DNA from: Acetobacter garciniae
GTDB lineage: Bacteria > Pseudomonadota > Alphaproteobacteria > Acetobacterales > Acetobacteraceae
DNA length: 64,000 nucleotides
Reading direction: 5' to 3'
Assembly: GCF_017377735.1 (NCBI RefSeq)
Contig: NZ_JAFVMH010000002.1
Location: 558,001-622,000, forward strand
Position 1 is the first letter of the stretch; each line of letters starts with the position of its first letter. Position numbers and translations under genes: made by a program. Positions 7,961 through 17,141 of this stretch are shown one piece after another. The notes under the pieces were generated by a model. The model ran no database searches, was not told where the DNA came from, and saw nothing but the letters and a program-made list of their open reading frames with translations.

Positions 7961-8906
7961 CCCGGGGCAGGCAGACAGCCGAGTTGCGTATCACCCATGC
8001 CGAGGAGGTCGCACCCGGCGTGCGTTCCCTCATCCTGCGCCCGGTTGCGGGCGGTGCGTTGCCGTCTTTTGCGCCGGGCAGTCATATCGCGCTGTCCTGT
8101 GGCGGGCAGGTCAATGCCTATTCCCTGACCAATGACGGCCACGACCCCGATCACTACGCCATTTCGGTCCGCCGGCAGGATGACGGGCGGGGTGGTTCGG
8201 TATGGCTGCATAACGCCCCGGTGGGTACGGTGGTGGATGGTGCCGCCCCCCGCTGCGATTTCGGGCCGGTGCGTACGGCGCGCAGGCATCTGCTGATCTC
8301 GGCCGGGATCGGGCTGACACCCTTCCTGTCCTACCTGCGGCTGGTGCCGCGCTGGGGGCATGCCATGCAGATGCTCCATGTCGCTCCATATGGGGCGGTC
8401 ATCCCCCATCTTGCCGAACTTCAAGACCTGGCGGGCCCGGGCAATTTCCAACTGGCCCGGGGGCGGCAGGCTTTCGCGGCGGCGCTGGAACGGGCCTTGC
8501 ACAGCCAGCCCATGGGCACGCATCTTTACATCTGCGGGCCCGCCGGTTTCATGGACGATGTCCTTGCCAAGGCGCAGGCGGCCGGGTGGCCACAGGCGCG
8601 CTGCCATATCGAACGCTTTGGCGCGGCCCAGAGCGTGAGCGGCCAGGCCTTTACCGCCGTCCTTGCCCGTTCCGGCCGGGTGGTGGAGGTTGCTGCGGAG
8701 ACAAGCCTGCTGGACGCGCTGGAAGAAGCGGGCGTGTCCTGGCCTGCCCTGTGCCGCAATGGCGTGTGCGGAGAATGCCGGATGGACGGCGTATCGGGCG
8801 AAATCACGCATCATGACTTCGTGCTGGACGATGCGGAACGGGCATCGGGCACCTGCCTCATGCCCTGCGTGTCGCGCGCACGGGGCGGCTTGAGCTTGAT
8901 CTGTAG
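7957..8906 (+). CDS. Flavin/2Fe-2S oxygenase reductase (phthalate dioxygenase reductase family), frameshifted end
   Basis: The protein has an FAD/FMN-binding ferredoxin-reductase part (about 1-220) and a C-terminal plant-type ferredoxin domain with the cluster cysteines in CRNGVCGEC and a later TCLMPC. It should pass electrons from NAD(P)H to the downstream heme N-demethylase. TTG 7957 has a GGAGGG site six bases upstream and overlaps the previous stop. As given, the frame has no stop here and runs into the next gene. One extra G in the run at 8882-8885 would give the expected ending RLELDL and a TAG at 8904-8906, so a one-base deletion or sequencing error is likely. The literal reading is a 688-residue fusion, 7957-10023. 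Confidence 0.72.
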
Positions 8907-8916
8907 GGAGAGTGCC

Positions 8917-10023
8917 ATGCAGCCGGGACCAGCGTATCGGGAAGCATCAGCGCAGGGAACAATGCGATGCCAAGCCGCATTGCCCGGACAGGTGCCACCG
9001 GCACCAGCACCAGATGCAGGCAGGCTACCGGCAGCAGAACGCCAGGTGCCGGGCTTACAGCCGGGGCTGCACGCAAGCCGGTTCCCCTGGCCGTTCTCCG
9101 CCGATCACTACGCCTATAGCGCCAATGTCGAACCCGCCCCCGGCTGCGTGCGGACGGCGGCCGGGGCGTGGGGTGCGACGATCCTTGACGTGGACGGGGA
9201 ATACGAGCGCGAACTGGCGGAACGCAGCGCCATTCTGCAGCGCGATCTTTCACGCTATGCCAGCCTGGAGCATATGCGCGAAGCCGGGTGGGACGCGCTG
9301 CTATGGGGCCTGCGCGAACTGGCGGCCAGCAACCCGACCATGCGGCTGGAACGGCGGGGTGAAGCATATGAATGGACCAATCCGCGCCTGAAGACCACGC
9401 AGGTCTTTCGCTACGGCGATGACAGCACCCTGCCCATGCCGCCCCTTATGTACCTGGCCTCGCAGGTGCAGGAGGACGTGGTTCTGCTGGACCAGCGCGA
9501 AGGCCAGCTCTGGGTGGATGCGGGCTGCGTGACCTTTGCCTCCAACTGGTCGATGGCGTTCGACGCGGGCATGTCGTTCATGGAAATCCACGGCCCCATC
9601 CCGCATGACTACGCCGATGGCGCGATCCCCCGTGCGCAGCAGTTTCTTATGCGGCTGCAACCCGGCCAGGTCTTTCGCCGGTTGAACTGGACCTCCACCG
9701 CCGGGTACCGGTTGGACACAGCGCTGGACAGCTACGACCAATGGGGGGCCACCCGCACTGCCATGGCGCGTGATCCGGCGTTGGCGGCGTTTCACATGCG
9801 GGTGGAGGTCCAGCACCTGATCCGCCTGCCCAGAAGTGGCGCCATCATGTTCCTGATCCGCACCTATCTGCTGCCGCTGGCCGATATTCTGGGCGTGCCG
9901 CAATGGCGGGCGCAATTTGCAGCGGTCCTGCAAACCCTGCCGCCCGACCTGGCGCAATACAAGGGGCTTGGCACCATCCGCCAGCCGTTATTGCGGGTGC
10001 TGGCAGGGGCTGAGCGCGCCTGA
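8917..10023 (+). CDS. Heme-dependent oxidative N-demethylase (DUF3445 family)
   Basis: Read from ATG 8917 (GGGAG six bases upstream) the product has 368 residues. The conserved part starts near FPWPFSADHYAYSANVEP and runs through YERELAERSAILQRDL, PDDF-like loops and the LIRLPRSGAIMFLIRTY segment typical of DUF3445 proteins. These heme enzymes remove a methyl group from secondary or tertiary methylamines, as in dimethylamine monooxygenase. The first ~50 residues are Pro/Ala-rich and may not be native sequence. In the literal sequence the frame is continuous with the upstream reductase, so it may be annotated as a fusion. Confidence 0.75.
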   Translation: MQPGPAYREASAQGTMRCQAALPGQVPPAPAPDAGRLPAAERQVPGLQPGLHASRFPWPFSADHYAYSANVEPAPGCVRTAAGAWGATILDVDGEYERELAERSAILQRDLSRYASLEHMREAGWDALLWGLRELAASNPTMRLERRGEAYEWTNPRLKTTQVFRYGDDSTLPMPPLMYLASQVQEDVVLLDQREGQLWVDAGCVTFASNWSMAFDAGMSFMEIHGPIPHDYADGAIPRAQQFLMRLQPGQVFRRLNWTSTAGYRLDTALDSYDQWGATRTAMARDPALAAFHMRVEVQHLIRLPRSGAIMFLIRTYLLPLADILGVPQWRAQFAAVLQTLPPDLAQYKGLGTIRQPLLRVLAGAERA

Positions 10024-10177
10024 TCGAATCTGCCCAGGGCCTGCGGATATCGATGCAGGCAGGGCGGGAAATTGCGCATATCCTGCGGGCAGGTCATGGA
10101 ACTGGGTCGTGGGGCGTGACACGATAGCGGCGCGATACCGGCCCACTACCGGCCCATAACACGCAAGGATTTTTTGC

Positions 10178-11878
10178 ATGCCGCCTGCCCCGTTACCCTT
10201 CGTGTGTGAAAAAAGCCCCGTAAGCGGGCGCAGGGGTGTTGTCGTCACCAACCATCCGCTCGGCACGGCGGCGGGGGCGGAAATGCTGGCCGCAGGCGGC
10301 AACGCGTTCGATGCCGCCGCCGCCGCCCTTCTGGCACTGAGCGTTGTCGAACCCATGATGGTGGGCGTGGCCGGTGGCGGGCTTGTCCATGTGCGACTGG
10401 CCACGGGCGCGCACCATATTATCGATGCGCTGTCCTGCGCCAGTGCCAGCATGACGCCTGATCTTTACGAACCCCTGTCCGACGAGCCGGAGCACTGCAT
10501 GCAGGCCAAGGGGCGGCGCAATCTGGTCGGCCCCACATCGGTCGCGGTACCCGGCAACCTGCTGGGGTGGCATGGCATGCAAAGCCGTTTCGGCCGCCTG
10601 CCCTTTGCCGATACGGTCGCACCTGCCATCAGGCTCGCCAAAGCGGGTTTTTGCATTACACCTTACCTGTCCGGTGCCATTGCCGAACAGGCGGCCGATC
10701 TGTCGGCCGACCCCATGATGCGTTCCGTCTTCCTGCCCGAAGGTGCGCCACTTGCGGCGGGGGCGCGCCTGCGCCAGCCCGTCTATGCGCAAGCGCTGGA
10801 ACTGATCGCCGCCGAAGGGGCGCATGCCCTGCATGGCGGGGCGCTGGGCGCATCCCTTGCCCGCTGCATTGCAGACGCGCCGGACCCGGGATGGGTGACG
10901 CAGGCCGACCTGCTGGCCTATCGCACATGCGATCGTGCGCCCATTATCGGTAGCTACCGGGGGTTTGACATCATAGGCCCGCCGCCACCGGCCTCCTCCG
11001 GCGTGCATATTACCCAGATGCTGAACATGGCGGAAAATTTCGATATGGCGGCCTTGGGTTTCGGCAGCCCCGAAAGCCTGGGCCTGCTGGCCGAAATCAT
11101 TGGCATCGCGTTCACGGACAGGGACCGTTACAGCGGAGACCCCGCTTTTGTAAACGTGCCTGTCGCGCGCCTGACCTCCAAGGCCTATGCGCGGGACTGC
11201 CTGGCCCGGGCCGCCGCCCATGCCCGCCACGCCCGGTCGTCTCCCGCATGGGAAAGCCAGGATACGACCCATGTCACTATCGCGGATGACGAAGGCAATA
11301 TCGTCAGCGCCACGCATACCATCAACGGTCTGTTCGGCGCGCGTTTCATGGACCCCGAAACCGGCATTATCCCCAATAACTACATGAGCAATTTCGACCC
11401 CCATCCCGGCCGTGCCCTGTCCATTGCGCCGGGCAAGCGCGTGCCGACATCCATGGCGCCCATGATCGTCTGCCACAAGGGTGCCCCACGCTACGCCCTG
11501 GGCATGCCCGGCGGCCTGCGCATTTTTCCTTCGGTCTTTCAGGCCATTGTCAACCTGCTCGACCACGGGATGAGCCTGCAGGCCGCCGTGGAAGCGCCGC
11601 GCCTGTGGACACAGGGGCAGGAGGTCGAACTGGAACCGGCTTACGCTCCGGCATCCGCTGCGTTGAAGGGTATGGGGTATGACGTGCGGGTAAAACCCCA
11701 TATCGGGGGCGGGATGAACGCCATTGCCTTTCATGCCGATGGCATGATGGAAGGGGCGGCATGCTGGCGGGCCGATGGTACCGCCATGGCGCTGGGTGGC
11801 GGGCCGGCGCGGCCGGGTATTCGCTTCTGGCCCGACAGGGCACCGGACAAGCCCGAGTATAGGGAAGGGAGCAGTTAA
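10178..11878 (+). CDS. ggt: Gamma-glutamyltransferase family protein
   Basis: This 566-residue Ntn-hydrolase has the typical Ggt start (GVVVTNHPLGTAAGAEMLAAGGNAFDAA) and the autoprocessing/nucleophile threonine at T363 in QDTTHVTI, plus the GKRVPTSMAP and GMPGG segments of the small subunit. It should transfer or hydrolyse gamma-glutamyl groups. There is no signal peptide, so a cytoplasmic enzyme is expected, unlike the periplasmic E. coli Ggt. It lies about 150 bases after the N-demethylase genes and may handle gamma-glutamyl-methylamide-type intermediates; this link is inference from position. Confidence 0.85.
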   Translation: MPPAPLPFVCEKSPVSGRRGVVVTNHPLGTAAGAEMLAAGGNAFDAAAAALLALSVVEPMMVGVAGGGLVHVRLATGAHHIIDALSCASASMTPDLYEPLSDEPEHCMQAKGRRNLVGPTSVAVPGNLLGWHGMQSRFGRLPFADTVAPAIRLAKAGFCITPYLSGAIAEQAADLSADPMMRSVFLPEGAPLAAGARLRQPVYAQALELIAAEGAHALHGGALGASLARCIADAPDPGWVTQADLLAYRTCDRAPIIGSYRGFDIIGPPPPASSGVHITQMLNMAENFDMAALGFGSPESLGLLAEIIGIAFTDRDRYSGDPAFVNVPVARLTSKAYARDCLARAAAHARHARSSPAWESQDTTHVTIADDEGNIVSATHTINGLFGARFMDPETGIIPNNYMSNFDPHPGRALSIAPGKRVPTSMAPMIVCHKGAPRYALGMPGGLRIFPSVFQAIVNLLDHGMSLQAAVEAPRLWTQGQEVELEPAYAPASAALKGMGYDVRVKPHIGGGMNAIAFHADGMMEGAACWRADGTAMALGGGPARPGIRFWPDRAPDKPEYREGSS

Positions 11879-12038
11879 ATTTCTTTATTATTTCTATAAT
11901 TATCTTATTTATATGCCGGAACCGCAAAGGGTGGGGACAATACGGACCGTCACTGCGTGGGAGCGTATGAGTACTTTCCCGTTATATGCCGGCGGAACAT
12001 GCTCGGGCGTATCCAATAAGATGGCAGAAGGGATTTTT

Positions 12039-12965
12039 TCAAGGTTCGGGCAGGGTTCCTGGCAGGGGTTTTCCCGCAAGCTGCTGGATGCATAATTCCA
12101 TAAAGGCCGAAACGCCCAGCGGTTGCCTTTGCCCCGGCAGCGTGAAGAACCCATATACCAGCGGGTCGCAGTGTTCCTCCAGGCTCAGATAGACCAGGGG
12201 CCGCCCGTCCAGCGCGTGGCGGTTGCGGGGGCGGGCATTGCCCAGGCCGAACCCTTCCCCCCGGGCCGCAAGGCTACGTATGACATCCATGCTTGGATAC
12301 CGGCCCACGATTTTGGGTGTCACATGGGCTGCGGCAAAAAGTTGCAGGAAATACTCCCGCGAAAAGGGCAGGTCGAGCAGCAGGAAGGGGTCTTCCGCCA
12401 GGTCGGCCAGGCTTACCCGACCGTCGGCCGCGCGTGGGTGATCTTGCGACACGAACGCGTACGGGGCCAGGGCGGAAAGGGGCCGGAAATCGAGAATGGA
12501 CGGCACGTTCATGTCATAGCCGAGCATGACGGAGATTTCGCCCATTCGCAGCTTGTCCACCAGTTCTTCATGATGGCCGGCTACCACATGCAGGCGCGCC
12601 TGGGGGTAGGCTGCGGAAAAGCTCTGGATCAGGTCCGGGGCAAGCAGGGGGAAAAGGGTTGTCATGCAGCCGACCGTGATTTCGCCGCTGACGCGCCCGA
12701 GCATGCTGTGCAGGGAACTGTCAAAATCCTGCGCATGGGTCAGCAGCGCGCGGGCTTCTTGCAGGATGATCCGGCCTTCGGGCGTGAGCGAGAGCCCTTG
12801 GGCGTGGTGGCGGATAAAGAGCGAAACCCCGAAGACATCCTCCAGATGGGCGATGGCGGCGGAAATGGCGGGTTGGGAGATCGGAATCTGCCTGGAAGCC
12901 TGGACAATGGAGCCGGTTTCAGCCGTGGCCACGAAATACTCGATCTGACGAAGGGAAAACCGCAC
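12039..12965 (-). CDS. LysR-family transcriptional regulator
   Basis: The 308-residue protein has an N-terminal winged helix-turn-helix (LRQIEYFVATAETGSIVQAS, then ISQPAISAAIAHLE) and a LysR substrate-binding domain. It converges on the ggt gene and could control the N-demethylase/ggt genes or the flavoprotein monooxygenase. It is clearly related to the LysR protein at 62760-63710: both share the HAQG...LTP segment and a LLDLP...YFL stretch. The effector cannot be read from sequence. Confidence 0.88.
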   Translation of the reverse strand: MRFSLRQIEYFVATAETGSIVQASRQIPISQPAISAAIAHLEDVFGVSLFIRHHAQGLSLTPEGRIILQEARALLTHAQDFDSSLHSMLGRVSGEITVGCMTTLFPLLAPDLIQSFSAAYPQARLHVVAGHHEELVDKLRMGEISVMLGYDMNVPSILDFRPLSALAPYAFVSQDHPRAADGRVSLADLAEDPFLLLDLPFSREYFLQLFAAAHVTPKIVGRYPSMDVIRSLAARGEGFGLGNARPRNRHALDGRPLVYLSLEEHCDPLVYGFFTLPGQRQPLGVSAFMELCIQQLAGKPLPGTLPEP

Positions 12966-13121
12966 CCCGATATATCCTTTTGCACGGCGAAAATGCTCTG
13001 CACCTGACCCTTTTCACGCGCGATCGGGGCAGGTCGGGGGATGATACAGGCTTTCATCGCCCCCCGTCCAATGGCCCGCCCGGCCAAAAGAGCATGTCAA
13101 AAGAATCCATCGATCAAAATC

Positions 13122-13192
13122 GATAAAAGTTTTTGGTGAAGCTTTTTTCAAAAAGCTTCAGCAGCCGTCACGTTTTGAAAAAAGGCGATACC
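13122..13192 (+). repeat. Dispersed ~70-bp repeat with nested inverted repeats, copy 1
   Basis: The element starts GATAAAAGTTTTTGGTGAAG, contains the near-perfect hairpin GAAGCTTTTT-TC-AAAAAGCTTC, a 16-base variable spacer and a TTTTGAAAAAAGGCGATACC end. That end can also pair with GCTTTTTTCAAAA, so two alternative hairpins are possible. A second copy in the same orientation lies at 28022-28093. This copy is 36 bases past the stop of the leftward monooxygenase gene. Confidence 0.85.
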
Positions 13193-13227
13193 CGAGAACT
13201 TTTATGTATTGAAAGCATCTTTCCTGC

Positions 13228-14511
13228 TCACGCTTGTGAAGCAGTCCCTTGATGTTCCCCGGGGCTGGCAGGTTCATAGGCCAGATAGCCCCGCTGCTTG
13301 GAGATATGGTCCGCCACGTATTTGGCGTCGTGCCAGACACCCCAGATAAAGGAGGAGCCCCTGCGGGTCTGCCAGGGCAGGCCAAGAAAATACACGCCCG
13401 GTTCCGACGATACGCCGCGCTGGTGGCGGGGGCGGCCGTTTTCGTTCAGGGCATCGACTTCAAGCCAACTGTAGTCCACGCCAAACCCCGTGGCCCAGAT
13501 AATGGTGGTAATGCCCGATTTTTTCAGATCCATCTGCAGGATGGGATGGCGCATGCATTCGGGGTCGGGGAGAAAATCACGGGCCGATGGTTCCTCGGGC
13601 AGGGTAATGCCGTTGCGTGCGACATAGGCATCGGCCTCATCCAGGAGCGAGAGATAATTCGCATCCCCCCGGGCTATGTTTTCGGCCAGGTCGGGCGCGA
13701 AAGTCATGATACCGTCGTGACAGGTTTCCGCCCGGCCCAGAAGGGTCATGCCTTCTGCCGCCAGCCGCCTGAAGTCCACGGTGTGGCCCCCACCCGCGCC
13801 GCTGACCGCGATCGTGGTGTGTTCCACGCCCGGCGTTGCCTCGGCATCCCATTTGTTGAGCACGCCCAGCCACCAGACAAAGTCGCGGCCACGATAGCTG
13901 CGCGGCGGCCGGTCATGGGGCCCCACGGCAAGATAGACCTTGCGGCCGCTGCGCATAAGCTCCTCAGCGATCTGCGCGCCCGATGATCCCGCGCCAATGA
14001 CCAGGACATTCCCATCGGGCAATTGGGCGGGGTTCTTGTAATCGGCCGAATGGATCTGCATGATCCCTGAATCGGCGGGGACCACGGGGGGTATGACGGG
14101 GATCTGGAACGGGCCCGTGGCAGCCACCACATAGTCGGCTTCGATCGGGCCGCCTGATGTTTGGACCGTAAAGCCCGGGCGGCCTTCGTTGCGGCGCACC
14201 TGCGTGACGGTTACGCCGCAGCGAATGGGGGCGTGGATCTTGTCCGCATAGGCGTGCAGGTAATCGGCCACTTTCTCCTTGGGCACGAAATCATCCGGCC
14301 CGTTTTCGGGAAAATCGAGGCCGGGAAAGCGGTCATGCCAGGCCGGGCCATTGGCCACCAGGGAATCCCATCGGCAACTGCGCCACCGTTCGGCAGGTCG
14401 GCCGCGTTCGAGCACAATATGCTCGATACGGCAGGCGTGCAGGTGTTCGCTCATGGCAATACCAGCCTGACCGGCCCCCACCACAAGAACTTCGGTTTTC
14501 TCGATGGGCAT
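13228..14511 (-). CDS. Flavin-containing monooxygenase / NAD(P)-binding flavoprotein
   Basis: The 427-residue protein has an N-terminal FAD site (VLVVGAGQAGIAMSEHL) and a second dinucleotide site (VLVIGAGSSGAQIAEEL) in the middle, with an ATGPFQIP linker typical of FMO/Baeyer-Villiger-like and indole-3-pyruvate-type monooxygenases. It should oxygenate a small organic substrate with NADPH. I start at ATG 14511, where the FAD fold begins; the frame stays open to 14721 but the extra 70 residues look non-coding. It is oriented like the divergent arm of the pigment cluster and may or may not belong to it. Confidence 0.8.
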   Translation of the reverse strand: MPIEKTEVLVVGAGQAGIAMSEHLHACRIEHIVLERGRPAERWRSCRWDSLVANGPAWHDRFPGLDFPENGPDDFVPKEKVADYLHAYADKIHAPIRCGVTVTQVRRNEGRPGFTVQTSGGPIEADYVVAATGPFQIPVIPPVVPADSGIMQIHSADYKNPAQLPDGNVLVIGAGSSGAQIAEELMRSGRKVYLAVGPHDRPPRSYRGRDFVWWLGVLNKWDAEATPGVEHTTIAVSGAGGGHTVDFRRLAAEGMTLLGRAETCHDGIMTFAPDLAENIARGDANYLSLLDEADAYVARNGITLPEEPSARDFLPDPECMRHPILQMDLKKSGITTIIWATGFGVDYSWLEVDALNENGRPRHQRGVSSEPGVYFLGLPWQTRRGSSFIWGVWHDAKYVADHISKQRGYLAYEPASPGEHQGTASQA

Positions 14512-14671
14512 GAAGAGATCCTTGTCAAGAACATGGGCGCGACGCCATCGGCCATAAGGCGTCCGCGCTGCGATACCGGCACGATAGCAGCGTCGTTCCT
14601 GCACCCAAACACCGTCTTTCCTGTGCTCAAGTTCTGTTTTTCTGAGGCAGTGGCCAGGCCCGCTGGTTTTT

Positions 14672-16132
14672 TCAGCGAGCGGCCCGGGCTTTGGCACGCA
14701 GGCTCGAACGCTCAGATGCACAAGGGCTTGTTATGATGTCATGGATCTGGCGTGCGGAGATGTTTTTCTGTGCCTGTTCCATCGGTACGGGGGGGAAATC
14801 CAGAACGGCATAGGGCGTGCTGCGGCCCGCACCCGCTGATGTCATGCCCGGAATGGAGGGGCGATGGTCCCCGAAAAAGACAAGCCGCGCCGTTCGCCCG
14901 CTGCGTTCAAGACCCGTGACAAGCTGGTCGATCATGGCATCGGTATGGGCCAGATGATGCAGATAGTGATGGACCGGATGCGTATCATCATGCCAGGGCC
15001 CATGGTTTTCGATGCTGACGGCGTAAAGGAACAGCGGTTTGCGAGACGCGTGAAGCGTATCCAGAATGCGGTGTGCAAGGTCGCTGTCAGGAACATAGGG
15101 TGCGGTGGCGGTCGGTGTGTAAGCGAAGGCGTCCCGGCCTTGCAGGTGTTCGAAACCGATTTCGCGCATCATGGTATTGCGGTTATAAAAACTCAAATCA
15201 TATGGGTGAATATAGACAGTTTCAAAACCGGCCTGCCGGAACAGATATGGCAGTGCGGCCTTGCTTTCCGTATCGGCGGTCAGAAACGGGTCGAACTGCC
15301 TGAAACCCAGCTCCTGCGCGTTGCGTCCGAAAAGCACGCCATATTCAGTGCGGTTGGTATAGGCGCCAAAGCCGCTGACCTCCAACATCCCGTATTGCGA
15401 TGCCATGGCCCGCGCCCGCGCCAGACCCGGCAGCGGCGGGACAGGAATGTCGGGCGGCAGGCCCAAAGTGGCGGGGTCCGCAAAGGATTCACACTGCACG
15501 ACAACGACCAGTTCAGGCAACTGCGCGGGCAGGGCCGGTGCAGGGGGGCGTGGTGCCACAGGCTGCTGGCGCCAGCGCCGCCAGTACACGAACAGGCAGC
15601 CGGTCAGCCCCAGGCGCGATATGTCGCGGGCCAGATCCGGCCCGGGTGCTAGACGCCCGGCGGGCAGTGCGGCCAGGGCCACAAGGGCGGGAAGCATGAT
15701 GCCCACCCCCCATCCATGACGGGCAAGGGGGGCACGCCACACAGCCAGGCCCAGTGCCGTCAGCACCAGTACCGTGGCCAGGACAACCACGACACGAACG
15801 GGGCCGGGAACAGCGAAAATATAAAATCTGGGATGATTGAGAAAATTCTTGAGAACAAAAAGATCGCTGAACACAAGCGGTTCGTCCAGCACGGATAGTT
15901 TGATGTTCGATCCGCATACCACGGAGGCGACAAGTGCCATGGATAAAAGCCACGCACAGACCGTGGAGCCGCAGAGTGCAAGAAAAAACCCGAACACAAG
16001 CGTGCTCAGAACCGCGCCCAGCATCAGGGCCGGATAAACCGTCCTGCTCCCGCGCGGGCAGGCTGCCCCTTCGATAAGGAAATTGCCGCCGATCGTGGCG
16101 GCAAGCATCAGAAGCGGATGACAGGAACTCAT
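14672..16132 (-). CDS. LtaS-like phosphoglycerol transferase / sulfatase-family membrane protein
   Basis: The 486-residue protein has about four or five N-terminal hydrophobic segments (to about 170) and a large C-terminal sulfatase-fold domain. The catalytic Thr is likely the T of SGFGAYTNRTEYGVLFG, with the metal-site segments CESFADP, YDLSFYNRNTMM and FFGDHRPSIPG. Such enzymes move glycerol-phosphate from phosphatidylglycerol to a cell-surface acceptor on the periplasmic side. It is followed in the same direction, upstream, by the methyltransferase and the COG4648 gene, so it may decorate the pigment lipid or a glycan. The substrate is unknown. Confidence 0.78.
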   Translation of the reverse strand: MSSCHPLLMLAATIGGNFLIEGAACPRGSRTVYPALMLGAVLSTLVFGFFLALCGSTVCAWLLSMALVASVVCGSNIKLSVLDEPLVFSDLFVLKNFLNHPRFYIFAVPGPVRVVVVLATVLVLTALGLAVWRAPLARHGWGVGIMLPALVALAALPAGRLAPGPDLARDISRLGLTGCLFVYWRRWRQQPVAPRPPAPALPAQLPELVVVVQCESFADPATLGLPPDIPVPPLPGLARARAMASQYGMLEVSGFGAYTNRTEYGVLFGRNAQELGFRQFDPFLTADTESKAALPYLFRQAGFETVYIHPYDLSFYNRNTMMREIGFEHLQGRDAFAYTPTATAPYVPDSDLAHRILDTLHASRKPLFLYAVSIENHGPWHDDTHPVHHYLHHLAHTDAMIDQLVTGLERSGRTARLVFFGDHRPSIPGMTSAGAGRSTPYAVLDFPPVPMEQAQKNISARQIHDIITSPCASERSSLRAKARAAR

Positions 16133-16219
16133 GACAGTGCGGGAGCGGCCGAAATTACGGGCATGTTCCGTCTCAGGTCAGATCATGGCGCACGCCGCGC
16201 AGGCCTGTGCGCGGGCAGG

Positions 16220-17032
16220 TCAACGGGCTTGGCCATGGGGTGGGGCACCGGGTGCCGTTCCCGCATAAGCGTGGAAAACGCCCAGCGATGTGTAATGCTG
16301 CACGTTCTCGAACCCCGCCTGGCGGAGGGTACGCACGATGTCCTCGGGCGGGACGCATTCGGCAATCGTATCCCAGTAATATTCCATGAGCTGGCGACTG
16401 TCGCGCGATGCCGCCACGCCCGAGAGCAGGGGCACCACCCGGCCCAGGTAGAAGCGCAGAAGAGCCTGCACGAAGGGGCGGCGTGCGCGCCCGATTTCAA
16501 GAATAAGCACGCGGCCGCCAGGCTTGAGCACACGGCAATACGCCATGAAGGTCGCGCGCAGGTCGCTGACATGCCGCAGCGCATAGCCCATGCTGAGAAA
16601 ATCGAAATGCCCGTCGGGAAAAGGCAGGCGCTGGGCATCGGCCTGGACCAGGGCAATGGGCAGGTGCTGGCGGCATTTGGCCAGCATGCCCGGGCTCATA
16701 TCCAGCCCGATGACGGCATTCATCCCCGCGATACGGCTTGCTTCGCGCGCGACCAGCCCCGTGCCGGTCGCCACATCCAGCAGCCGGTCCCCCGCCTTCA
16801 GGCCCACGCGCTTGAGCATCCACCTGCGATACCAGCGCCCGCTGCCGAGCGAAAAAATCGCGTTGATCCGGTCGTAATGGGAAGCCGTCCTGTCAAACAG
16901 GCCGCGCACGAAGCCCTGCCTGCTCGCGGCATCATGGTAATAGGAGGACAGGACGGGATGGGGTGGCGTGGTGCGCTCCTGGGTCATCGTATTATCATCT
17001 GTCATCGTGGGTAGGGGCTCCGCAGCGGGCAT
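16220..17032 (-). CDS. UbiE/COQ5-like SAM-dependent methyltransferase
   Basis: This 270-residue class I methyltransferase has motif I LLDVATGTGLVAREAS, a later IGLDMSPGMLAKCR and the GYALRHVSDL and VLKPGGRVLILEI segments that mark the UbiE family. It is not the quinone-pathway gene by context, because it sits in the aryl-polyene arm. A C- or O-methylation of the aromatic head group is the likely role; methylated aryl heads are known in aryl polyenes. Starts at 17032, 17005 or 16987 are possible. Confidence 0.8.
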   Translation of the reverse strand: MPAAEPLPTMTDDNTMTQERTTPPHPVLSSYYHDAASRQGFVRGLFDRTASHYDRINAIFSLGSGRWYRRWMLKRVGLKAGDRLLDVATGTGLVAREASRIAGMNAVIGLDMSPGMLAKCRQHLPIALVQADAQRLPFPDGHFDFLSMGYALRHVSDLRATFMAYCRVLKPGGRVLILEIGRARRPFVQALLRFYLGRVVPLLSGVAASRDSRQLMEYYWDTIAECVPPEDIVRTLRQAGFENVQHYTSLGVFHAYAGTAPGAPPHGQAR

Positions 17033-17141
17033 GAAGGTGGCTTTTTCGGCTGAACCTCAAGGATAAGCAAGCCCTTGCACGCATCGCGTGCCCCATGGTG
17101 CGGGGGCGACACCGGTGCGGCAGAAAGGCCGGGCACCCTTA

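Noticed and set aside
10193..11734. Leftward open frame opposite the gamma-glutamyltransferase
   Set aside because: Pure shadow of a strong Ggt match with its catalytic Thr.
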